Source: Madurella fahalii (lineage: Eukaryota > Ascomycota > Sordariomycetes > Sordariales). Taken from it: 64,000 bases of DNA. Positions 34,445 through 45,505 of the stretch are shown in pieces; the stretch's first letter is position 1, and every line of letters starts with the position of its first letter. The DNA is taken from NCBI GenBank assembly GCA_029876055.1, contig CM056875.1, positions 5,977,001 to 6,041,000 on the forward strand. Reading direction: 5' to 3'. The notes under the pieces are model-generated. The model saw only the letters and a list, made by a program, of their open reading frames with translations. It was not told the DNA's origin and searched no databases. A program made the position numbers and the translations under genes.

Positions 34445-36316
34445 ACTGTGCTTTGTATGTTCATACATAGGGTGCGCAAGATTGGGCTTAATGCGCAGAA
34501 GATCGGGCTTTTAATCTCGGCATAATGGACGAAAACCGGGTTCGACCGGCGCAAACCCACTTCATGGAAAAGCCGCCGAGACCGAGGAGGAGATGGCTAA
34601 GACGGGCTTGGGCAGTTAACAAAGCCGTACCCATGTGGCCGGCAGCGGTGGACAAAAACTTGGTCACCTTCGGCGCAGGTCCCGACTATGAGCGTGCCGA
34701 CACGTCAGGTCGAGTTGCCTCACGCGGATCGTGACCGATCGGTCGTAGTCGCGGTACCCGCTTGTATCAGCAAGCCTCAAGGCACCAGCACCCTAATACG
34801 TAATTTTTGACCTCGCTGGGGCACTCCGGAATAGTCTACGACCTACGCGGAAGGCAACACGAGTTCAATCTGGACGGCCACGGCTTTACCGTCTGGCACC
34901 AGGAGTTCGTGCTCGATGCTCACTATTGACGAAGAATTAAATATGGGGTACATACCTTACGTTCCTGGAAAGGTTTCTATAAAGTAAGCACGGGGAAGAG
35001 CGTGAAGTGATTTGGAATGAATGCTGCTACCCACGTACGATCTAAAGCGAGAATCATGAAGAAACGATGCTGATAGCGTGGCGACGTATAAAGGTCCTAG
35101 GCAGCACCGCGCAGCCCATTGAAAAGGTTGTAATCCTTCTCAGGCACCGGGCACGCCCAGATCTTGAGCACCATCACCCTCTTGCATCTCTAAACAAGGA
35201 TCCTGAACCTGTTTATCTACCTACCTTTACCTAGTCATACTTGGTAATTCCACCCCCCCCCCCCCCCCCAGCATGGGAGTTTGATATGAGAACTGGGAGA
35301 GTCAGGCTTGCGCTCTATTTATCTTATCGGAGGTATAGGTATTCTTGCATGAGATGGAGCTGATGCCGTTTGATCGTGGTCGATGTTTCCTGGTGGACTG
35401 AGCTAGGTGAAGATATCATGACAGTGGCCTAGGGATCACGTGCCCTCAGACGTAGATTTTCTGTCGTAGTACGATACTATGCCTGCTACATCGTTATACC
35501 TATGGAACCATACCGAGCAATAAAGCTAAAGACATAATCACTACTCCAGGCAATCGAGTCTATCATAGCGAAGATCAATACAGAGCTTATTTACAGCACT
35601 TGGGTAGATTATAACTACTAGCTAGAGCAGAACCTACTCTATAGCTACCACTAGGTTATGGCCGCCAGTCGTAACGGAGCTTTGGATACGGCTAAGCAGG
35701 GAATCCGAGCGGTTAGAGTAAATCCGAGCCCCCTATAGTCAGATGAGACGGCAACATCATAATGACATACTACCAACGTAAGGCAGTATTACATTAGAAT
35801 AATAACGCCTTTTCTTTTTCCATACTATTCATTATCCAGTTTATCACAATGGGTTTACTTTCTGACAGCAGCTAGATGGAGCATTCTGCTAACGTTTTTA
35901 ATTTCTGTATTAATACGCAATTGCCACACACACAACGAAGTGGGGCAGCTCTGCGTTTCCATCACAGTAACCTTGGCTTGGGCGGGATACGGGAGGAGAA
36001 CGAACGACAATCTACCTAGGTCCTTCTAACATGGCGCTCTCGAAAGCGCGGGATTGATGTTGCCAACAGTACTCTACAAACTTGAAAGCCGAAGCAGATC
36101 GGCTTTGAACGAAAACAAAAACACCCTCCACCGAATCTTACCTCTGGTTTTTTTTGCGTGCCTCGTCCAACACAGCCTCCAGATTCCAGTTCGCATCAAG
36201 GTAGAACCCCCTGAACGGCCGGGCAGCTTTGTTCGCCGCCAGCAGGACACAAATGCTGTCCACTACCTTAACCAAGGAACGTTAGACAAGACGCCGCTGC
36301 TCATGGCCTCTTGCAT
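34445..36316. other. Gene-free stretch, partly AT-rich, with a 19-C tract
   Basis: No supported gene. Part of it (about 35450-35850) is rich in TA-containing words and stops in every frame, consistent with RIP-degraded repeat DNA. A run of 19 C occupies 35251-35269. The right end is the 3' flank of the NRPS-like gene. Confidence 0.5.
35251..35269 (+). repeat. Poly(C) homopolymer, 19 nt
   Basis: An uninterrupted C run in non-coding DNA; its length is likely unreliable in the assembly. Confidence 0.9.
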
Positions 36317-39300
36317 CTATAAACCGCGAGCTTCCAGTGCCAACCGCAACGTGGCAGCGAACCCAACGACGTGCTCAGGCCCAACCATGGTGTAGTGCCC
36401 GCCACCAACTTTATGCAGGCGCGGATCCGTCCGGCAGAAATCTTGCCACTGACTCAGCTGCAACCGCACCCACTCGTCCCGCGACGATGCCACAGCCCGC
36501 AGTGGCTCCGCGTGGAAGACGTCGAGCACCCCCACGTTGCCCGCGGGCTCGTAGTCGACCGCCATGCTCTGCAGACCGTACGCGACGTCGGCCCACCGCA
36601 GAAGCGCGGCCTCGTTCAGCCCGAGTTCCTCTAGGCGTTCTGCGTCGGCGAGACCCAGGACGTGTCTAAGCGCCACGGCGCGCGGCGCTTTGTGGTAGAC
36701 TGTCTTGTCCTCGACTATGCCGTCGACAACCGCGTCGTCGATGAGGCCGAGAAACTGTCCTAGGTGCAGCAGGCACATGTTCCAGGTGAGTTGACGCATG
36801 CGGTACTTGATATGTGGCGGGAGGTTGAAGCTGCCTAGAAAGCCGACCGTTTCCCCAGCGCTCTCGATTTTCTTCGCCATCTCAAACGCGAGCATGGCGC
36901 CGAAGCTGTAGCCAGCGATGGCATACGGCCCCTGTGGTTGCCGGTGTCGGATCGCTGCCACGTATGTTTCCACTGCCTCAGCAATGCAGGTGAAGTTCTG
37001 CTGGCCGGGCTCGAAGCCCCGCGCCCGAAGCGCGTATATCGGTCTGTCATCCTCCTTCATGTGCTGGGCCAGGCCGACGAAGACGAGCACCTCGCCTACG
37101 CCGGGGTGGACGAGCCAGAGAGGCGTCTTGGTGCCGGCCGACCGAAGGACAACAACGGGGTCGTATTCCCAATCTTTCCCTTTCGGCTCGTCCACATCTG
37201 TCCGCCTGACATCCCTATTGGGTGACAGGCGTGTCGGGTCTGGCTTGTCTTCATCCAGTGCGACCGCCAGCGACCGTACGGTAGGGTTCTTCATCAAGAG
37301 GATGGTTGCCACTGTTGTACCCAGGCGGCTGCTGATGCGGTGCTTCAGCCGGATCAGATCCATGGACGTAAAGCCCAGCTCAAAAATGGACGTGCAGACG
37401 CCGACAGATTTTGGATCTAGTCCCTTCGTCTCGGCGACGTCTTGCCGGAGGAGCTCTTCCTCCTCAGTCGTGGGTGTATCTGCCGATTCCTGCTGCATTT
37501 GTAACTTGACGGCCCCGACCGCCTGGCGGTGGTACGCGGCATCCTCGTCAAACACGCCCGCTTCGAACATCGTCCGCATCTTGGCACCCGAGATCTTGCC
37601 CAGCGCGCTCGTGGGCAGCAGAGACAGGGAGGACTCGCGTACCACAAAGATGAACGGCCGGCCCGCCGTGCTCACCATCGCGCACGCCTCTACCACGCGG
37701 CTGTCGATGTCGGCCATGTCCTCGGCCGCAAGGGGCCACTTTTGCGGTAAGTACGCGACGGTGATCTGCTCGGTAGCGGCCTCGGGCCCGCGGGAAGGAA
37801 AGACGACGACCCGGTTGACGCGTGTTCCTCGCAGCGCCGTCTCGAGCGCCACCTGCACGTCGGCCGTGACAATCTTGACGCCGTTGACGTTAATAACGTC
37901 CTTGGCGCGTCCAGTTAGGCCCAGATTGCCCTCGGTGTCGATGATGGCCCTGTCACCGGTGCGGAACCAGCCGTCGCCCGACGCAAACGCCTCGGCCGTC
38001 GCCGCCGGGTTCCGGTAGTAGCCATCAAAAACGACCGCGCCGCGCACCTCGAGATCGCCCGGCTCGCCCGGCGCGCTGCTGCCCACGATGCGCATCTCGA
38101 TGCCCGGTATACAGCGGCCCAGGGACGCCACAGCCCGGCCATGCCTCGCGTCATAAGCCGGGCAGTCCATGTTATAGATGGAGCCCGCGCACGTCTCGGT
38201 CATGCCAAAGCCCGGCTGGACGACGGTGGGAGGAGCACCATACCGGCCGAGGAGGGCAGCCGTGGCTATGCATGTCTTGATATCGTTGGCCTCGCCGCCC
38301 GAGATGAGCGCGGCCAGGTTGGACAGGTCCCACGAGGATGTAGGAAGTGGATCCGCGGCAACGAGTTTGGCGAGGAAGAAGTTGGGCGCGAACGTACGGG
38401 AAACACGGTGTCGACTAAGCAGGTCTAAGAACAGCTGCGGTGATGCGACGACGTCAGCGGCATGCACGTGTACTTGGTCGAGGCCCAGCCAGAGCGCAGG
38501 GAGGTGTGTCTCAACCAGAGCGGCAACGTGGTCTAGGCCAATCCAGTTAAGAAAGGCGCCGCCGGCTGGCAGTGCACGCATCGATATCTTGCCCGCTACA
38601 GCGGCGAGCATCTGAGCGTGCCTCAGTCGCACGGCCTTCGCGTTGCCCGTGCTGCCCGACGTCAACATAAGGGCGGCCAGCTGGCCAGGGTCGGGGGTGT
38701 AGGCCGCATCGACCTCCGTACAGTGGCGGGGATCTCCGTTCGGGGCTTTCTCCGTCTCGATCCCTACATCCAGTGACTCGAGCGTATAGAGCTTCAACGA
38801 GTGTCTGCCGTTTTCAAATAGCGGCAGAGAAGCCGCGCGGGTGATACAGATTGGCGACTCGAGCAGTTGCGAGAGCCCCTGGAGATGTTTATTGCGATGC
38901 TCCTCGACATTGCTCAGGGGTGAGGACATAACCGGAACACCATGCGCGAAGAGGACTGTCCAGAACCACAGGATAGCGTCCCAGTGATCATCCAGGTGGA
39001 GCAGCACCGGCCTCCCGCGGCCGAAACCCTCCAGGGCTCTGAGTTTACGACTGTTGCGCTTGGCCTCGGCGTATAGCGTGCCGTAGGATACTTGCTTCGG
39101 CTGCGAAGATGCGTTACTCCCCAGGGGGTAGAAGAGCAGGTGTCTCGCGGGGACCGACTCGGCCCGCGCCCGTAGAACATCTTGAAGGCACTTCCAAGTC
39201 GGCTCGTCGGGATTATGAGCCCTCGAACGCTTGGCGTTGCCCTCTACGTGATGTTCAGATGAGCGCTTTTTCTGCTCTTTCCACTGTTTCCGAAGGGCGA

Positions 39301-39343
39301 TGGTGGAGAACAGATCTGGTAGGAGCTTGAAAAGATTCATCAT
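36317..39343 (-). CDS. NRPS-like synthetase, A-T-TE architecture (aryl-pyruvate type)
   Basis: Single-exon gene, 1008 residues from ATG 39343. Adenylation domain ~55-600: A3 LMLTSGSTGNAKAV (~230), LNWIGLDHVAALVETHLPAL (~270; wording I associate with atromentin-type synthetases), A5 GFGMTETCAG (~388), A7 WFRTGDRA, A8 GLTGRAKDVINVNGVKIV, A10 LLPTSALGKISG (Lys present). Thiolation domain with FELGFTSMDLIRLK (pantetheine Ser, ~665). Thioesterase with GYSFGAMLAFEMA (~835) and a late GGGHYTMVGPEH that fits the catalytic His. No condensation or reductase domain. Family members activate two aryl-pyruvates and join them into terphenylquinones, furanones or dioxolanones. The first ~45 residues are Lys/Arg-rich and outside the A domain. 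Upstream the frame is open but only to a TTG. Lies next to OMT and P450 genes. Confidence 0.9.
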   Translation of the reverse strand: MMNLFKLLPDLFSTIALRKQWKEQKKRSSEHHVEGNAKRSRAHNPDEPTWKCLQDVLRARAESVPARHLLFYPLGSNASSQPKQVSYGTLYAEAKRNSRKLRALEGFGRGRPVLLHLDDHWDAILWFWTVLFAHGVPVMSSPLSNVEEHRNKHLQGLSQLLESPICITRAASLPLFENGRHSLKLYTLESLDVGIETEKAPNGDPRHCTEVDAAYTPDPGQLAALMLTSGSTGNAKAVRLRHAQMLAAVAGKISMRALPAGGAFLNWIGLDHVAALVETHLPALWLGLDQVHVHAADVVASPQLFLDLLSRHRVSRTFAPNFFLAKLVAADPLPTSSWDLSNLAALISGGEANDIKTCIATAALLGRYGAPPTVVQPGFGMTETCAGSIYNMDCPAYDARHGRAVASLGRCIPGIEMRIVGSSAPGEPGDLEVRGAVVFDGYYRNPAATAEAFASGDGWFRTGDRAIIDTEGNLGLTGRAKDVINVNGVKIVTADVQVALETALRGTRVNRVVVFPSRGPEAATEQITVAYLPQKWPLAAEDMADIDSRVVEACAMVSTAGRPFIFVVRESSLSLLPTSALGKISGAKMRTMFEAGVFDEDAAYHRQAVGAVKLQMQQESADTPTTEEEELLRQDVAETKGLDPKSVGVCTSIFELGFTSMDLIRLKHRISSRLGTTVATILLMKNPTVRSLAVALDEDKPDPTRLSPNRDVRRTDVDEPKGKDWEYDPVVVLRSAGTKTPLWLVHPGVGEVLVFVGLAQHMKEDDRPIYALRARGFEPGQQNFTCIAEAVETYVAAIRHRQPQGPYAIAGYSFGAMLAFEMAKKIESAGETVGFLGSFNLPPHIKYRMRQLTWNMCLLHLGQFLGLIDDAVVDGIVEDKTVYHKAPRAVALRHVLGLADAERLEELGLNEAALLRWADVAYGLQSMAVDYEPAGNVGVLDVFHAEPLRAVASSRDEWVRLQLSQWQDFCRTDPRLHKVGGGHYTMVGPEHVVGFAATLRLALEARGL

Positions 39344-40344
39344 TGTGGTTGCGCTCTGCCGTGGCACCAAGAACGATGGAGATCAGCAAATCGGTACCTT
39401 GGTTTCGGGAGAGGACGGTGAATGAGACAAATCCATTTTAGATTATAGGGCGGTAATCTCTACATGTACTCCTCCTTAGTAAGTAAGTCTGTGCTATGCG
39501 TCATCTTTGGGATTAGCGACCGAGTTCAAGCTTCAAAGATGCTTCCCGGCCGCTATCCCTGAATCCTACGGAGACATGGAACCCCGAGGTTGCACGGTGG
39601 CTGCCAAACTCCTCGCCCCTTACCGGGCGAAAACAGGACGAGGAAGAGCGGCCGTCGAAAAACTCGTTACGGTTTGACCAACCCCGTGGATCCTAACGCA
39701 GTTAGGACCTAAGGGTCGTGTTCTCCCAAGTACCGATACAGCCACCTCCCTGTCGGCCCCATAAGGTCGATTATATCTCGGTACCGCAGGGGACTTGTTT
39801 ATTCTGGGCCGCGGACTCAACCTATTGGGGGCCGTTACGCCTGAAAGGAGGTGCGGGCTAAGGTGTAGTAGATACAACGGTAATGTGATGGTGGCTGGTC
39901 GGCATAAGCGGATCAAGCTGCGGCAACGGTTCGTGTAATCTGCACGAAGCGCATACCACAGTAAGCCGCATCGACTGCGCCCGAACGGTCTGGCGAGAGA
40001 TCTCCACCCAGTCGATTCTGGACACTGAATCGCTGAGCACCGCCGCAGACAAGCATCGGCATCTAACTCGGGAATCACACGGATACAAATTGCGAGCCTG
40101 CTCGGTTGTATGCCGAGCCGGCGGTCCACCCTCCACGTCCAGAAAGGGTAGGTAAACGATGGGCGCCATTGGTCAGACAGCACAGCCAACCCGAAACGCT
40201 CGAGGCGGATCAGAAACGGCCGGCCCAGAATGTGTGTTTGTCCACTGGGACGTTCAATTTTCCCACTAACAAACGGCAAGGCAGACTAAGGGTACCAGGG
40301 AAATTTGAAAAATACAACACAAACAATGCCCACCCCCTTTACAT
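39344..40344. promoter_or_regulatory. Intergenic: NRPS-like promoter and OMT 3' flank
   Basis: 1.0 kb between two minus-strand genes. A 219-codon minus-strand frame (39620-40279) is Arg/Pro/Leu-rich without motifs and is not accepted. Should contain the synthetase promoter. Confidence 0.55.
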
Positions 40345-41734
40345 TCAGGCGGCGCTGTCGGAACGCGGCAAGCGCAAGTCCATGACAGTCTCATTCTCCA
40401 GCGCGTTATACGTGTAAGTGCGGACGAGCTCAAGCCCGGCGTCCTTGGCGAGGGCGCGCCACTCGGCCTCTGTGCGCTCCATGCTCGCGAAGGCACCCAG
40501 CATGGTCAGGTCGATGGAGGCGGCGATGAAGCCGACGCCCGTGTCGGGCAGCACCGTCTCGTCCACCAAGAGGATCGAGTCGGGCGCCATGGCCTCGCGG
40601 ATCCGCTCAAACAGCAGCTTGACCCGGTGCGGCGGGTGGTTGTGCGGGACGCCGCGCATGAAGTAGAACTTGGCGCCCTTGACCGGCTGCGGCTGGAACA
40701 TGTCGTGCGCTATGTTCTCGACGCCGGGCGTGCGGAGCGCCATGGCCACCGTGTCCGGGAGGTCCTGGAGGATGACGCGGCCCGGGATGTCGGGGTACTT
40801 CTCACGGAACTGCGCGCACTGGTGGCCGATGCCGCCGCCGACGTTGACAAAGAGGGGCCGCTCCGGGTCCGAGAGGCCGGCCGTCTCCTCGCGCACTGGG
40901 TACACGGTCAGCCATGAGAGCTCGACCTGGCGGCGGAGCGCCATGTATTTATGGAAGTGGTCCATCGCGCCCGGCAGCTCGAGCATGAACTCGAAGGGCT
41001 GCTTTCGCGTATCCCACCCCATCTGGAACGCCGTATTAGTCTCATCCGTCGGGTTCTGATAGCCGTTCTGCTTCAGGAATTCGGCAGTGGCCTGGTACTG
41101 CTTGCTGACGAGATCGTAGCTGTGCAGAGAATGCATGTTAGTCGATAGGGGCCATTTTGGTCAGCGTAGGTGCTGGTGCCGGCCTTGGACGTACTAGTGT
41201 CTCATAGCAGCCACGCAGACCTCTTCCGTGAGGTTCCGCGTGACGTTTGTGGCCTCATATCGGTGCGGGCCGACCTCGCGGGCGACATTGATGGTGTTGT
41301 AGTAGCGCAGAATCCGCTCTTGAGACGGGCAATCAACGTTACTAAACTACAATTCCATGAATCGATGTGGAAAAGATGACCGGCCGTACGTACTCATCAG
41401 CGCTGGATCGGCACCCGTCTCTTTGGCGACCTCCTCGGCTGTCTTGGCACCGCTGGTCCCGGCCAGGACCTTGAAGATACCCAGGTCGAGGCCGACCTTG
41501 ATCATGGCCGTCTCGAGTTCCTGACTCGTGGTATAAGCCCTATGCCGCCTGCGGAACATGCTGCGTCTAACGGGGACTCACAATGTGTCCATATCTGTGT
41601 ATCGTGCCGACCGTGTCTTCCAATGAGTCGGCCATCCGACGCAGGGCGACAATGAGGTTTCGGCGGGTGGCCCTGTCGGCGGTTGTGGCCAACTGTGCGA
41701 GGGCCGATTCATCGAATGTCACTGTTGCTGCCAT
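40345..41734 (-). CDS. SAM-dependent O-methyltransferase (fungal COMT-like)
   Basis: Four exons: 41734-41582 (MAATVTFDES start), 41520-41394, 41318-41195, 41119-40345; phases 0, 1 and 2 all match and give 392 residues, the family norm. The N-terminal winged-helix dimerisation region includes ELETAMIKVGLDLGIFKVLA (~52-71). SAM-binding motif I is FVNVGGGIGHQCAQF (~230) followed by VILQDLPDTV; the catalytic-base region reads RGVPHNHPPHR, with the His of the usual HxWxD position present, then ILLVDETVLPD. It likely methylates a phenolic or carboxyl oxygen of the cluster product. Shares an 895-nt divergent promoter region with the P450. Introns are 61-75 nt, GT-AG. Confidence 0.9.
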
Positions 41735-42629
41735 GGCTGCTGCTGAAGAAGGGGGCGATCTCGACGGACTGTTTGTATGGTCTAGATGACGCAGCCAGTA
41801 TATTTATTCGACAACCGATGCGGTTCCCAAGGTGACGCTCCGTATGGGTCAGCAGACGGCGGCCGCTTGCCAGTCCTCGGCCCCCCGGAATGTCCTCTCT
41901 TTTCGTCTGCATGACCGCCGCTCCTCAGCATTGTCCGAGGTAAAGACAGCAGGCTAATACCGAGATCTTTTGTCCTACGCGACGTTGCAACGGCCATTGG
42001 CCCAGAACCGTCTGCCCGTTACCACGGTACCATAAGCTGCAGGGGATCTGCAGAATCCTGTAGCGTTCATTCTAAGCACACTCCCCCTCCCTCCCGGTGG
42101 ATCTTCGCCGTAAGCGCGCTGCAGGGAAGAAGCGAGGATCTTGTCGGTGATTCGATAATGGATCGCGGGACCGACTGTACTGCCGAGTTCAATACGTGGA
42201 GTGTGTGTCTGCGGGCGATCCCGCCCCGCTGTGCACCCACACAGGGCCCGGGGTCTCCAGGCTGAGTCTCGCTGCCTTCAACGAGTATGCAGGCTCACTG
42301 TTCCCTTTATCCTCAACGGAACGCATCATGCTCCGTGTCAATACCACTTACGCACCTGGGAACAACTTGAGTTTAGGTACAAGGGATTCGGTCCGATTCT
42401 GGAAGGTGGACAGAATGGAATCGGGAGGCAGACCGTTGCCGTGAGTGTGTGGCGAGGGGCATGAGGCGCCTGTGCCGTCGTATTACTCGCCCCAAACATT
42501 ATGTGCTCGATAAATGCGCAATGCCTACGTCGGGCCCTCTCCCCTTCCCACCCCTTTTCCCCGGAAGAGAAGGGCGAGCCCAGGCCGTTGTCACTTTACC
42601 ACTTCATAGACGTCCCTGGAATAACCGAG
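41735..42629. promoter_or_regulatory. Bidirectional promoter region OMT / P450
   Basis: 895 nt between divergent cluster genes. A TATA-like element for the OMT lies at 41799-41808. CGG and CCG triplets 13 nt apart (42317-42335) could be a Zn2Cys6 site, but this is weak. Confidence 0.5.
41799..41808 (-). promoter_or_regulatory. TATA-like element of the O-methyltransferase
   Basis: AATAAATATA on the minus strand, about 65 nt before the OMT start codon. Confidence 0.4.
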
Positions 42630-44282
42630 ATGTTCACAACAGCCCAGTTTTCGTACGTTGCCCTGGCCGTGGGCAGCTTGCTCTTCTTGCGCCTCCTGCT
42701 GCCTCGCGATGACCCCAAGAAGGACGAGCTCTGGAACAAGCTCGACAAGGTGGGGGTCCCGTCTGGCATTCTGCCTTGGACCCGCGCCGTCTTCGGCTCC
42801 TGGACGGCCTTCGCGCGAAACACGCACGAGGGGTACAAGAAGTATTGCAAACAGGGCCGGCCATTCGCACTGCCCACCATATGGACTGGTAAGGCCATCG
42901 TCGTGGTCCCGCAGTCAACGCTGCACCTCACCAACAGGCCCGACAGCGAGCTCATCGCTTTCTGGGCCCTGGTCGAGAACATCCAGCTGCCGTACTTCAT
43001 TCCCGACCGCGAGGTCATTGAGAAAGTCATCCACTTTGAGGTCTCGCGCAAGGACTTGACCCAGAGGAATGTGAACCGCCAGCTCGCCCCGACAGCCGAG
43101 GAGCTTGAAGTTTGCTTCCGCACCCTGTGGGGAGACAGCAAGGAGTGGAAAACGGTCAATGGCTGGGACATGTCTGGCCAGATTATCGCCCGTGTGGCCC
43201 TGCGCACCTTGCTGGGCTATCCCGCCTGTCGCAACGAGGAGATATTGAAGGCAACGCAACAGTTTGCTAACGCCCTCTTCGCCGCCGCCGCCATCATCAA
43301 CTGCATGCCACCGCGCCTGAGACCTATCCTAGGACCGATTCTGGCCATGCCGACGAAGCGCTACCGGGCCCGTTACCAAAGAGCCGTGGAGCCCCTGATC
43401 CGGGAGAGGATACTCCTCTGGGAGCAACACGAGAAGACGGGCGAGGGCGAGTTGCCGGTACGCACTGTTAGCCCCTCCGAGTGGCGGATTTATCACTGAC
43501 ACTTTTTTCCGCACCAGAGTGACTTCATCCAGTGGATTATTCCTCGGGCCGCCCAACACGGGCCGCAGCACTTGGATCCCTCCAAGATTTGCTATCGTCT
43601 CCTCGCCCTCAACACTATGTTCATCTTCGCCATGAGCTACGTCTTTTCCCACTGCGTCATCGACATCTGCGCCAGCCCCGAACGGAAGAGATTCATGGAC
43701 GGCATGGCAGCCGAGTGCAAGGCCGTGACGGCCAAATACGAGGGGGGGCTGGCTTCCAAGGAGGCCGTCGAAAAGCTCTACCGCGTCGACTCGGCTATTC
43801 GGGAGTCGATGCGCCTCTCCGATGTCGGTGCCGTCAGTCTACCCCGCGATGTCGTCGGCAACACGCCGCTGGACCTCGGGAACGGCATCATCTGCCCACC
43901 CGGCACGCGCCTGATGTATCCCACGCAGCCGATACACGTCGATCCAGACCTCTGGCAGGACCCCTTGCGCTTCGATGCTTTCCGCTTCTCAGATCCCTTT
44001 GAGGAGGACGCGGGATCCCCGCAGCTCACCAAAGAGGGCGGTACCAAGAAGGAACGGGAGAACCTCGTCGACTTAACCACCAACTTTCTGGCCTGGGGGT
44101 ATGGTAAGAAAGCCTGTCCAGGCCGGTGGTATGCTGGCCAGACGATCAAGCAAGCCCTCGCCTACATGGTGATGAACTACGAAATTGAGCTGGTTGGCGA
44201 GCCACCTAAGAGGAAGGCTTTGCTGAACATGATGGTTCCGCCCACTGACGTGAAGCTGAGGTTCCGACGGAGGACTGAGTGA
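42630..44282 (+). CDS. Cytochrome P450 monooxygenase
   Basis: Two exons, 42630-43457 and 43518-44282, joined in phase 0 at GTACGC/CAG; 530 residues. N-terminal membrane anchor FSYVALAVGSLLFLRLLL (~7-24) then a Pro/Lys linker. K-helix ExxR as AIRESMR (~370), PERF-like FDAFRF (~425), and haem-binding FLAWGYGKKACPGRWYA (Cys ~472). The I-helix, which in related fungal P450s reads about FASIHTTS, here reads LALNTMFIFAMSYV, so the usual Thr pair is absent. Start chosen at ATG 42630 because it directly precedes the anchor; an in-frame ATG at 42501 would add 43 polar residues. Likely acts in the ER on the product of the neighbouring synthetase. An intergenic poly-AT region follows. Confidence 0.9.
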
Positions 44283-45505
44283 GCTGACAAGGGCTAAACG
44301 GGATCATGCTGTAGTCTCTAGCTATCATCTCGTTCCCGTTATGGTGTTATGATGGACTACTAGCTCAAGATTAAATGTAAAAAGCGATCAATGTACTCCG
44401 GTAGGAACATGCGAGTTGTTGCCATGTTTACAAGGTTACCCGAAAGCCGTATGCTAGTCTCGACTTCCTACGGCTCCCATTCTGGGGGTGGATGTGCCGT
44501 TTTGAACATTGCTTAACCAGATTAACTTTACTTTTTTTCACCCCAACGATAAAGTGCTATTATGCGCGAAAGAACGTATAGGTAAGGCACAATCTCCTAC
44601 CTCACAAGTGATGAGCTAGATCTACCTTTTTGACCGAACTGCCCTGTAAGTTTTTGACACATCATGGATCACACAAAGTACTGAGAAGGATTGCTACATT
44701 ATATGACCGACCCGGCGGTGTTCGGCACGTACGTCAGGGTTTACAGGGCGACTAGTTAGGGGATCGTGCTCTTTGGGAGGTCATTTTCCCGTCAAATCTT
44801 TGGAGCTGAAGCCCGGAAAAGGTATATGGCCAAGATTACTGAAACGGTTTCCGAGGAATGCTCCCGGCGGCCAGCTCTCGGCTGACACCCCATCTTGCGG
44901 GTAGTTATGTTTGGTTGGTAAGCTGAATAATGAAATGCGGAAAAACGGAGATTCTTTTCCCAACACAATACTCTACGTTAAAATGGCACAATGACGTTCC
45001 AGTCTTATCTGACAGGACTTCAGGGCGTTGGAATTTGCTCCATGTGGGTAAATAATATAGAGATTGTTAAGTTTCATAGTTCCGCGTTAACGCAGGGTAT
45101 TGTGTCGGAGAAGATCCTTTTTTTTTTCTTTCTACATCCACTATTCAGTTTACCACACAGAAAAAGAGTTGAGTATTGTGGATTGGGACAAGAAACGTAA
45201 TTTTGCACATACAAGGTCTTCCAAAACAGCTGGCTATTTATTATAGTAGAATATACAATTGATATGATATGTATCCCAGTTCTGCTCGCACCTACATGGA
45301 GTAAAATACAGGAATCCCGTCCACTGACCCTTGCTGCCTTACGTGCTCCACCTAGGCAGGTTATTCCCTTTCATTAGTGCGCACACTCGAGCGTTCTCAA
45401 CCTTTGCGCAGCAACGGTCCTGTCGCCAGTTGATCGACGAGAGAATGCTAGAGTTGTGGTGACATGCCTACTACAAGCACGGTGGTACACAGACGGACCA
45501 CTGCC
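44283..45505. other. Convergent intergenic region, AT-rich
   Basis: 1.2 kb between the ends of the P450 and the SAT4-like gene. AT-rich compared with the genes, several T runs (for example 45118-45127), no supported gene. Confidence 0.6.

Noticed and set aside
36918..38018. 366-codon plus-strand open frame
   Set aside because: Antisense of the NRPS-like adenylation and carrier region; no recognisable domain.
39620..40279. 219-codon minus-strand open frame between synthetase and OMT
   Set aside because: No motif, Arg/Leu/Pro-rich, no good start context; treated as chance in intergenic DNA.
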